Assembly: GCA_964035545.1 (NCBI GenBank)
Contig: OZ037767.1
Coordinates: 16,363,498 to 16,427,497, forward strand
Direction of reading: 5' to 3'
Origin: Bugula neritina
Taxonomy: Eukaryota > Bryozoa > Gymnolaemata > Cheilostomatida > Bugulidae
DNA length: 64,000 bases
The notes below the pieces were generated by a model. It made no database searches, was not told the origin of the DNA, and saw nothing but the letters and a program-made list of their open reading frames with translations. This document shows, in pieces, positions 21,932 through 46,500 of this stretch. The translations under genes and the position numbers were made by a program. Positions within the stretch are counted from its first letter, which is position 1, and every line of letters begins with the position of its first letter.

Positions 21932-24753
21932 TCACTTGACTTGACTAGACACTGGGGAACGTGTAGCCCTCTGTTCTATCACGACAGTAGCCCCCTCAGA
22001 TTTACAGGCTAACTGCTTTTTTAAAGCCTCACGCAAACATCGAAAAGCCTTGGCAGTCGCGAACGGAGTTTGCGTGATCGGATCAAAGTAACGGGCTTTC
22101 AGTCTGGTGATAGGACAGATAACTCTAGGACGTACGCGTCTCTTCGGAATATTGAAATAATCTTTGGCTGTTTTATCATCGCTAAATATTAGAAAAGTCC
22201 GAGAGCATTTTTCTGTTGTATTTGATTTGTCTGGAAGGGTGTCTGATACCTCCCTGAAAGAAGAAAGATACTATTAGTTATCAGACTAGGGGAGAATACA
22301 GTTTGTAGGGGAGATAACTCCGACCATAGTTACACCGACCGCACAATTATTACCCAATTTTTGAGATTTAGACAAGTTTTTAGGAAGCATAATTAAATTA
22401 ACGAAAAAAAGTTAATGCCCTTGAGAATCTTGCAAAGACTTGAATTCTCCAGCGTATAGCGGAGTTACTGTTGGTAGCTTCCTTTATATAATTTAAAATA
22501 GAAAGGGATGCAGAGAAATCAAAGTAAAAGGTGAGATTTTGTAATGCAGCGCTTACGTGACGTTGGGTTCGGAGTCATCTTCCCGAATAATCGGCATAGC
22601 AACCGAGTGGTAGCGAATCATAGGGCCAGATGAGCTCGTCTTCTGAACTCTCACTTTCTTTCGCTCCAACTCCAGCTTGCGATAATGTTCTACAAGGAAA
22701 TGCAAAAACTTGAGTCGCTGAGCTACAGTTATACTATTCTACAGTTACACTACTCTACAGTTATACTACTCTACAGTTATACTACTCCACAGTTATACTA
22801 CTCAACAGTTTTACTACTCTACAGTTATACTATTCTACAGTTACACTACTCTACAGTTATACTACTCCACAGTTATACTACTCTACAGTTATACTACTCT
22901 ACAGTTATACTATTCTACAGTTATACTACTCTACAGTTATACTACTCTACAGTTATACTACTCTACAGTTATACTACTCTACAGTTATACTACTCTACAG
23001 TTATACTACTCTATCAAGAGACTTGAGAATACTTACCAAGAGACTTGAGATTACTCTGTTCCGTGATTTTAGCCTCCGCCAACAACTCTTCCTGAGTCAG
23101 CCGTCTCACTGCTGCCACATTTTTCCTGGCAGCAATGTCTCTCAACATTTTCTCCTTCTCCTTTGCCATTCTGTCCTTCTCTCTAGTCACAAACTGCTCG
23201 GTCTTCTTCACAGTCGACGATCGTTTAGAACGAAACCCTGTGGTCCAAGATTCAGTGTCAACACTATTTAGTTAGTATACAATACGTTGAAATCTATACC
23301 CTACTTCATAGAGCTAATATAGTGTTTGGTTGAACGCTTAAAACACAGGCTACAGAATAAGTTGATGGTCCTAAAGCTAAGAACATCTTTCCCATATCTA
23401 CTAACCAACCACTCACCACTAGAGTATATCTGACTCCTTCCCATATCTACTAACCAACCACTCACCACTAGAGTATATCTGACTCCTTCCCATATCTACT
23501 AACCAACCACTCACCACTAGAGTATATCTGACTCCTTCCCATATCTACTAACCAACCACTCACCACTAGAATATATCTGAACGCTGGAGGAAGCAACACT
23601 CTGTCTGGTCCTCTTCTTTCTTGGTTTGGAAACATCAGGCTTCTTTACAACTTTTCCATCCTTTGCTCGCGCTGGCTCCTACAAGCAAGAAGTATATAAA
23701 GTCAGCAGTGTATAAAGTCAGCAGTATATAAAGTATTATATATAATAAGTAATTCAAAATGTTAACTAGCCCAAATTCCAAATACTTGCAAAAAAAAATC
23801 AAAACTGCCAAGTCTATAAGTTGAACTAAAATCTTGAATCGAGTCAAGGTATTTCAAAATTTTAACAGCAACTCGAAAAAATTTAATTTTTGACAAATAA
23901 AGGTATTATATAAAAAACTTAAGAGGCACTAAAAATATTAAAATAAACAAGACAAACTTTGTAAGCTTTAGTGTCAATGCCACGTTTCTTGCGCTTGGGT
24001 GTGTCATCTTCACTGCCACTTTTCACTTCATCGTTTTCGTCGATACTAAAGTCTGAATCAATCACATCTTCGTCATCGTCTGATTTGGCTACAAACTCTC
24101 GGTCATCATCCGCCTTGAAAATACAACAAACTCACAGTCCACTGGGCAAAGAACACATTTTTAATAAAGTAGATGCAATAGTTGCACAACACTATTAGTT
24201 GAACTCATACTTTAAAACTAGCTGCCAAACTAAGTTAAGCACCACTTATTTTGATGAAAAAAAACTCGCGCAATTTTATAGTTGCTATCTCTGTGAGAAA
24301 ATCCTGATGGAAAGGTTTTTGTTTAAGCAGGCTAAGAACTTATTCGGATATGACACAGGAGCAATTATGACTGAATGCTCTTCCTAAGATCACCAATGGC
24401 CTTTGTTAGGGTTTGAACACATGATTTCTTGTTCACTGAGCAAACGCTCTAACCCCCTAGACCACGGCTGCTCCCTATAACTTATTGTAATAAAGTACCT
24501 CATCAAACCCCCCATAAGTTGTAGTATAAAATACCTCATCAAACCCCCCATAAGTTGCAGTATAAAGTACCTCATCAAACCCCCCATAAGTTGTAGTATA
24601 AAGTACCTCATCAAACCCCCCATAAGTTGTAGTATAAAGTACCTCATCAAACCCCCCATAAGTTGTCGTATAAAATTCATCTTCTCCTTCATCTTCGAGT
24701 AAGCGAGCCATTTTATTGCCGGCATTGGCCCGTCTCTCTCTGGTCGCAGCCAT
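21932..24753 (-). CDS. VPS72: VPS72/YL1, H2A.Z chaperone subunit of SRCAP/TIP60
   Basis: Six minus-strand coding exons: 24643-24753, 23958-24113, 23564-23678, 23037-23237, 22557-22689 and 21932-22253. Their total of 1038 nt gives 345 residues, in phase throughout. The N-terminus has NAGNKMARLL, then the acidic EDEFYTTTYGGF, as in YL1, which binds H2A.Z-H2B. Further acidic/basic sequence (VIDSDFSIDE, TKAYKEP) follows. A middle motif RRLTQEELLAEAKITE and the C-terminal YL1_C region (CSRTFLIFSD, CPITRLKARYFDPIT, PFATAKAF) complete the family order. It acts in nuclear chromatin remodelling to deposit H2A.Z. Two of its exon ends are duplicated in tandem repeats. Confidence 0.95.
22700..23012 (-). 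repeat. 16-bp minisatellite in VPS72 intron 4
   Basis: About 19 copies; in gene sense the unit is agtagtataactgtag. It fills most of the intron between exons 4 and 5. Next to the exon 4 donor (23036) a 14-nt piece of exon end, ctcaagtctcttg, is also repeated inside the intron. Confidence 0.9.
23388..23583 (-). repeat. 49-bp repeat duplicating VPS72 exon 3 end and donor
   Basis: Four copies of a 49-bp unit. In gene sense each contains cagatatactctagtg|gtgagtgg, the last bases of exon 3 plus its 5' splice site. The copy nearest the exon (donor at 23563) is inferred to be used, because it gives the right phase (G|GG) into exon 4. Confidence 0.9.
24262..24474 (-). mobile_element. tRNA-derived SINE, copy A
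   Basis: On the minus strand it starts gcagccgtggtctaggggg (A-box-like), has tgttcaaaccc (B-box-like), then a body including cattcagtcataattgctcc. The same head and body occur at 37800-38012, and part of the body at 60662-60765. It is inserted in VPS72 intron 1, at the end of the 36-bp array, and interrupts its last unit. Confidence 0.8.
24480..24665 (-). repeat. 36-bp coding minisatellite with five in-frame splice donors (VPS72 exon 1)
   Basis: The unit is 36 bp (12 codons). In gene sense it encodes YGGFDE, then the donor GAG|gtac, then VLYTTT. GT donors lie at 24642, 24606, 24570, 24534 and 24498, exactly 36 bp apart. Because 36 is a multiple of three, any of the donors keeps the frame into exon 2. 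Confidence 0.92.
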
Positions 24754-26566
24754 GTCACTCAAAGAGAGGGTAGGAATCAATCTTCCAAGAGTCAACTGCT
24801 GAACACAACAATGTCTATCAATATATAACTTCATGAATCAACATTAGATAATTGTTATCAATATCTTTTACATTTTTAGGCTGCAAGTTGCCTTACAGTA
24901 TAAAGCATATATGACTTTATTATTTGCTATTTATTTTCAATTTACAAACAATATTTTCCATGATCACTTGCCATGAATATAATACTAATACAGTAATACT
25001 ATTCAAGGCTTGGTCAAGGAACATTGATGATCATAATAATAACAATGCTCTCAGAAAGACTAAATAATAATAATAATTGTAATAAAAAAAGAATAGTACT
25101 AAGAAATTAACAATCAAGTGCTGACTGCTTCCCAAAATAATTTGCAAAATAAAGTTGCTATAATAATTATATAAGCCTAGAGCATCACTATGGATTATGG
25201 ACTATAACCGTACGAGCACCTCAGTATTAGTAAGTAATCATGGTATCAGTGTTAAGATGATCATTACTTCATGATGGTAAGTGAAAATGAGAAGATAAAG
25301 TTTAACGAGTAACTGTAAAGTAAAACTCTCACTCTTGAAAGTTAAAAATCTAAATTATTTTATTTATTTTCAAATTTCTATTTGCTATACTAAAACTTTG
25401 TTTTACTCCAACTCTTAAACTACGAGCACAACTACTGTAAGTGCAACTGTCTACTTTGAACAGCACATAACTAAAAGCAATGGAATGAGTTACCATTATG
25501 ATTACGAGAACTGTTACTTTAGTGACTGAGTCTTCTCCAACAAAGCTTGAAGTAAATCACCAAATCATGCCCAACTTTTTTTCGTTTTATATTTAAAATA
25601 AATCTATAGTTATATTATTAATATTTAATATTAATTGAGTAATATTAGTATTACTGTTAGTGCTAGTGTTACATTCCAGTTCCTTTTAGTTTTACTTCAA
25701 GATTCAATTTAATTTGGTTTCATGATTTATCAACATCATATTGAATTTGATATTAATATTTATTAGAGACTTACACAGTTACAGTTCCCCTGCAAGTTAG
25801 TGTTAGTGTTACACTTACTGTTCGTGTTAGTGTTGCAGATACTCCGACTCGAATTATTAGTATTACTTTTAGTTTTAGTATATCTCGTTCTACAAGTACA
25901 AGTGAGGTCTCGAATTTTACGTTTACATTGATTTGAAAGCTGTTAATAAAATAAACACAAGCTACGGTAGAGCTTTAATAAAACCTAATTGCTCAAATTA
26001 CTATTATACCTGTTGTACTTGTTATACTAATACCATTACTTATTTACTAATCAATCACTGATCAAATTCAAGAATTTAAATGACCTCTATTTTGACGACC
26101 TTGCCGAGTTTCTTTCAACCTACAAGATTGGGCGATCTACGCTAGGCTGAGGTTTAAAACGCATGAATTCACGTGACGTTACTAAGCCTATAAGCAGTGA
26201 ACAGACAAAGGGGAGGTTACTCCTGATATTTCAATTTCCTTTACTCACATTATTTTTTACTACATGACATAATACTAATTATATTTTCGAAGAACTATTT
26301 TTTTAACACTAATCCACTTAAAATGCTCATTTTCCTAGCAATATAAAACAACATTATTTTTTGCAGATATTAGGTTAAAATTTTGCTCCACTTAACTCAT
26401 CTTGGAGTTAATAGTAATACTTATACCATGGCTCAACAATAATTTGATGTGAGAGTTAGTGTCCGTCACATGCCCTTCAACGCAATTTTTTCAACTATCT
26501 TTGTGGATGTGCTATATATTGTGATTCTAGTAATCTAAAAAGTAATGCTGTTAAAAACTATATACC

Positions 26567-26569
<3 letters not shown>

Positions 26570-26650
<81 letters not shown>
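26570..26650. repeat. (TA)n microsatellite
   Basis: About 80 bp of TA dinucleotides; a second run follows at 26803-26858. Confidence 0.95.
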
Positions 26651-26652
<2 letters not shown>

Positions 26653-26722
26653 GTATGCTGATTGTCAACCTAGTTGGAGTTCCAGCGAAGTAAAGTGCTC
26701 GATATCACGGGTGACAGAGCTA

Positions 26723-26802
26723 ATATAATGTAGTGTGTTCAGATTGTTAATGATACATATATATATATGTATCATTAACAATCTGAACACACTACATTAT
26801 AT
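26723..26802. repeat. Perfect 80-bp palindrome
   Basis: The arms match base for base about a centre between 26762 and 26763. The non-AT part, tgtagtgtgttcagattgtt on the left, has its exact complement on the right. It can extrude as a cruciform with an AT-rich tip. Confidence 0.9.
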
Positions 26803-26820
26803 ATATATATATATATATAT

Positions 26821-26860
<40 letters not shown>

Positions 26861-27241
26861 TACATTTTATACCAATGAATTAACGCTGTGTGACTTCCAT
26901 AAATATATTTATATAAATTACAATGTTGATATTTGCACAATAATTGCAGAATAAATGTAAAGTATAATAAAATGCATGAATACAAAATTATTTATTGTAG
27001 AATAAGACTAATACATTAATGAACATGATAACACTGAATGCTAACCTAAGATGTCTATACAATATCTTGTTATCTTACAGGAATTAATAGACCATACTAC
27101 TTTGAATAGTGACAACAGCGTTGCTATGTCATGCATAGGTCTAAAAATATTTTATTAAAACACAACTAACTGCAGCACTATATTAGCTAGTATTTAATAA
27201 AGAAGCCCTACTAGCCGAGTCCAAAAAACTTTCTTAGGCTT

Positions 27242-40613
<13,372 letters not shown>

Positions 40614-43557
40614 GCTTAGCTCAATCCAACTGAAGATTTTTATAACTGATCATAGTAGAGACTCTTAAGCGTATGCTAAGCAAGAACAATGAAATTGAAA
40701 GTTTAACTGATGTGAAACTCTGAAACTTGGCAAGACCTGTTGAGCCAATTATGTACACAGCAAATGAAAAGACAGCGTGTAACTGGCCAATCAAATTTCA
40801 GAGTTTTATAAACTGATCAGCTATGACTAAGTTTCAACCACTTATCAATGTTAGAAAGAGGTTATAGGGTTATGTATTTTTATAAATATCAAGTACTTTC
40901 TAATCGGCATTGTTCTGTATTCTTTATTAAAATTTACATTTAATTAAATTTATTTAAAATATACTGAATGAAATTGTAACAGGATTTTGCATTTATGTAT
41001 TCCGTTGCTGGAATATAGTTACAAGTATATAAAAACAGAGTGCTTCTAAAGGTACATATGCATATGATAAAAACTATAAACAATATTGGGTAAAATATTT
41101 GAAAGAAATTCCTATGATAATTGTTAGTAAGGATTTGGTTTGTGTTTAAGTAGCTCATATATATTTATGTCACACAACGACACCACATACACAAACAGCG
41201 CACCAACACACACATAGACACCATGAGATATATTGAGATACTACTGTGTTATACGTCAAACTGTACATCTTGGTTCAAATATTTCTTCACATTATTAAAA
41301 AGCTCCCCATATAAACAAATACTTTCACCACGAGAGATGTGAATGCAGTGGACATACCGCTATAGTCAGAAGTAGTAGTACAGACAGATGAAAGAGATGA
41401 AATATCACATATTAGTACTAACTCACCAAGTCAGCAAAGGCGAATACTAACTCTCCTGTCGTCACCCAGCTGAACTTGACCTTGAAAAGAGAGTTGTATC
41501 GTTTCAGTGTGTAAGAACTACGCTTCTGCTGATATTTTCAAGTAGTTTCCCTCTTAAGCTCAGTTCACCAGCAATCAAAAGGCAGTGGAGAACAAAAAGT
41601 GGTGGATGCTGTAGAAGGCTGTAACTACAATTAATGGCAGTCTTTCTGGGTAGCTGTGTTTCACTGCCCCAGCCAATAGGGGACGGTCTACTAATGTTGA
41701 TGTGATTCTTTTCAAAATTTAGGACCTATGGTTTTAGTTTGTTGCTATTTTACAAACCTGTTTTTATTAATTGTTTTATCTTTTGATTATTGAACTTTTA
41801 ACTTGACCTAAAATGTTAGAGACAAACACCTGTAACTGATTACAGTTTGTATATAAACATACTAAGTCCTTCTGTCTATTGAGGTCTATCATTTCTTAAG
41901 AAATTCAATGTATGGAGAATAGACAATACAAACTTGTTATGCCATAGTAAATTCAGGACATATTTGAAGATATATTTGTTTATTATAAAGTTAGCTGATA
42001 TCGTTGTCTACTTCCCAGGATTTCAAAAAACAGTTCTGGCAAAATCTCAAATTTCACATTAATTCGGTTGTTTTTAATACGTAATTTTAGAATATTAAAA
42101 AGTGAAAACACAAGTGGCTTTGGCATCGCTGCCTTTCTTCCAAGGGTAGAAATGACCAGATAATCCTGACACAGTATGACAGAGTATTAGCTTATTGAAT
42201 GCCCATATTTCAGCTAACTGAATTAGACTGTTATATAATATTACATAATGTAATGCTGGAAAACTATAAAACAGATGAATTGAATGTCATTGTCTGCCAA
42301 TTCAGGTCCTTAACTTGTACGCAGCTGCTGTCATGCCTTAATTCTCAAATGGTGTGATGCCATCAGGGAGCCAGTAACTCCCCAACTAGCTGCCAGTCCA
42401 GCATTTCAGTTTAAGCTGCTGTTTATTTTGAGAGGTTTTGGTCTTACTAATTGGGACATGGTTGATCACTTTTTTTGTAGCATTCAACAAGAAACTAAAT
42501 TCACTATAAAAGTACTTTAAATATTACTATAACAAAACTGCTGCAAAGTTTAGGCCCACCATAACAAAAATAAGCAGTGTTGTAACAAATGATAATCTTA
42601 ACCAAGCAGAAGTGATACATTAACAATAAATGTTATATTTGTGGTGATGGAGCACACACAGCTTCAAACTAAAAATGCTACATTTGCTGTAAAAATTGAC
42701 AGTTAAAGCTGCACCTTGTTTACGAAAACTGTTTCCTCTCACAATTATAAAAACAGGAAACAATTCAAATATATTTCAAGTAGACTATTTAAAGTACAAT
42801 ACAATTCATCCTTTGCAGTGTTATAACTCAGTGTTTTATCATAAGTCACATCTGTAAAGCCATCATTGTTCCAAACATAACATAATTGATTTACATACAC
42901 CAGTTACAGACTCAAATATATTCATTCTTAGCTATTCTACATTTAAAACCTGACATTTTAACTCAAGCAATGCATTCTTTATAGGGGACTCACAAGTTAC
43001 TAAATCACTACACTGAGTAGTAATAGTACTGAGTGAGTAGTATTACTCATAGTACTGAGTGAGTATTATTAGTCATAGTACTGAGTGAGCAGTATTACTC
43101 ATAGTACTGAGTGAGTAGTGTTAATCATAGTACTGAGTGAGTAGTATTACTCATAGTACTGAGTGAGTATTATTAGTCATAGTACTGAGTGGGTAGTGCT
43201 ATATTAGGTAGTGTGATGAGTGACTAGTATGTAGTGAATAGTAATGTCCTTTCACATATCATAAGGAAGTGACAGAATGATCAAATGTTACAAATGGTCA
43301 TGCAAAGAGCATAATATAATATAATATAATATAGTAGTAATATATAAACAACGTAGTGATAAGTTGTACTAGTAATTTGTTATGTGAGCAGTTTATTGTA
43401 TCTCAAATTGTATCATTATTTACAGTCTATAAAGATGAGAAAAAAATAAAATGGCTGTTAATAACTCTGAGTGATGATAATTCTGTTTATAAAATTCCTG
43501 TAATATGCTGCCAGAGAGAGAGAGAGAGTCAGCAAATCCAAACGAATACACTGCCCA
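40614..43557. other. Intergenic region between transporter and ZNF106
   Basis: Mostly AT-rich non-coding DNA. At 41428-41480 the minus strand has a 53-nt stretch with good splice borders (ttttcaag| and TTG|gtgagt) and open frame VKFSWVTTGELVFAFADL; it could be a 5' exon of the transporter or of an unknown transcript. A repeat of about 28 bp, gtactgagtgagtagtatta, lies at 43010-43200. Confidence 0.5.
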
Positions 43558-46500
43558 TCAGTAGCTGTTGATATGTGCTTCATACAGGTGGCACCGTAGA
43601 GCCTGAAAAACAGCATATGTACAATACAGCATATGACGCAATGTACAACTTATAATATAATATATTATAATATACAATGCAGTATATCGCAAACTATACA
43701 GTGTATAATGTAATATACAGATATCTGAATTTCGACCTGGTCGGTCTATTTTTACAAGCAAAATTTGGGTTCAGAAATTGAGTGTTGATTGGATGAGTGT
43801 TTTTAATTGGTCCAATGCCAACATTATCATTCCATTCAATAGAAATGTAGTGACACCAAATAGTAAGTAATGTGACGAGTTAGTGTCATGTGACTAGCTG
43901 GTGTCATGTGACCAGTAGACACCATGTGACTAGCTGGTATCATGTGACCAGTAGACACCATGTGACCAGCTGGTGTCATGTGACCAGTTAGAGAATGACT
44001 TACGTCGACGGACTTGTGGTGTTCGGACGAGGAGCAGCCATCCCAAGGACAAGTTCGTCGGGAGAGAATATCGGTAAGGTGAGAAGAGAGGATGTGGTTG
44101 ATGAGGTGCTGGGGGTGACCGTACGGCATGTTGCAAGAGTTTATCTGCAGAGAAAACGGGATATAATTTACCAGCATAAAAGTTGATCTGCTGAAAACGA
44201 TATCAATAAACCACACATAGCATATTAGAGGACAATTTAACTGAGTACAAACACTTACCTTGCACTTTACCTGAGTACAAAGATTTACCTTGCACTTTAC
44301 CTGAGTACAAACACTTACCTTGCACTTTACCTGAGAACAAACACTTACCTTGCACTTTACCTGAATACAAACACATACCTTGCACTTTACCTGAGTACAA
44401 AGATTTACCTTGCACTTCAACTGTGTGCAGTTTACACTGAAGGATTTCGTTAACCCATTTTGATCACCGAAAAACACTTTTCCTTTTTTATATGTAATGG
44501 AGAGCAGAGTAGAGGGGAAGGAGTAGATATTGATCAGCTTGAGATTCTAGAAAGTATATCACAGAGTAGAGTATACAGAGTATACAGAGTATACAGAGTA
44601 TACAGAGTATACAGAGTATACAGAGTATACAGAGTATACAGAGTATACAGAGTATACAGAGTATACAGAGTATACAGAGTATACAGAGTATACAGAGTAT
44701 ACAGAGTATACAGAGTATACAGAGTATACAGAGTATACAGAGTATACAGAGTATACAGAGTATACAGAGTATACAGAGTATACAGAGTATACAGAGTATA
44801 CAGAGTATACAGAGTGATATGATACGGTAAGTTTACCTGAATATCATACTGAGCCAAAGTTCCGTCCTCAGAAGCAGTATAAAGTACGGGTGTATCATTA
44901 TTCCTCCCGATACAGAATGATCTGAGGCTTCCCAAGCTAGATGTAAGTTCAGAGACGAACTTACCTTTCTACAGAGTAATAACATTGTGAGTACAGTAAA
45001 CACTATTGTTATATAGCACATGACAGTGCAGTGTACTATGTACGTACGTACTAAGAAAGAAAAGTATATCATCTTACATATGATAGATACACTAGGTAGT
45101 AGGTAGGCTATAATGTAATTATGTACTTACATTTTGATATAAACACTTACCTCATAATTATATACTTTCACCGAGTTTCCAGATGATACGTACAGATAGG
45201 GTCTAATCTCATCCACCTAAGTAAACAATTACAAACATATCTAGAGAAAAGATATGTTATGATATATAGTCAACACAAGCACCTGATATGCTATGCACAC
45301 ACCTGCAAGCACCTTGGTAACTGTGTCACCGATGGCAGGTGTCTGATGAGAAGCCCAGACTTGATATCTCTAATGCTGACAGTACAATCGTAAGAGCCGC
45401 ATATGAGGACGCGACGAGCTCCTTCCTGGGCGGAGCATATCGACATGATTCCTGAACTTCCTGTTTGGTACTTCTCCGCCACACAATCTTCCTGTACGTA
45501 GAAAATATATACACTTACTGTATACACTTACACGTAGATACACTTACACGTAGATATACTTACTGTATAATCTGTACATATACTTACTATATACACTTAC
45601 AAGTAGATATACTTAATATATAGACTTACATGTAGGTATACTTACTGTATACAGGTATAACATACTTACTATCATACTGTATGATACAATATCCCCGTTA
45701 TGAAGGCCGAGGTAAAGGAGCCCAAACGCCTCCATCATACACAATATCGAATGCTTAAGGTCAACTTTCTTCACTATCTCTCCTGTCTAAAACATTAAAA
45801 GCAGAAATTTAGTATTCAATATACTCGCTAATGCCTAGATATAAAATCACCGAGTAACTCAAAAATGATGTTATACGGACTCATTACTATATCAACTTCC
45901 TGTCCAGTGCAGTTCTCTTATGACACAGCATTCGATCAGGTTTGATATGACCTCAGGGTATGAATGTTCAAAGAATTAAAAGTCAAACCATTTTAATAAA
46001 CCCTAAAGATTCAGAATTTTATAGGAAAAACTGAAATAGATACATCGTTATGATAGCTCAGAAGAGGAAAAAGCACACAGTATGAGAGTTATTCCCACAT
46101 ACATCAGCGTTAAAGTGAATGAGTACACCGTCCATATCACCGCTGTACAGCACAATCTTCTCGCTGTGTTTAGAGAGAACAAGCAGAGATCTGATGCTGC
46201 TTTCATGTCCGTGGTAAGTGGCTATACACGCCCCAGTCTACAACATACAGTAGACTCTTATTGGCCGAGACAGAGAGAATTGAGAGTTGTCTGTTCTTTT
46301 AATTGATTCAAGAACTATGCTCGTTGTTTTATATGCTGTATGTATTTAGATATACAAGGTGCCAGTTATGAAACTTGATTGTTTGACACAACTTTTTCAT
46401 AATCCAGATTTGCAAATAAAAAATGGGGAGCAATAAACCAGAGTAGCAAGCTATCAACACCGGCGATAAATTAATAATAACAAACTTTCCTAATCAATTA

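Larger units (their letters stand above)
24754..27241. other. Intergenic AT-rich region without genes
   Basis: Between VPS72 (start codon at 24753) and the last exon of the transporter. It holds degenerate simple repeats (tagtgttagtgttac around 25660-25850), two (TA)n runs (26570-26650 and 26803-26858) and an 80-bp palindrome. No coding exon was found. Confidence 0.6.
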
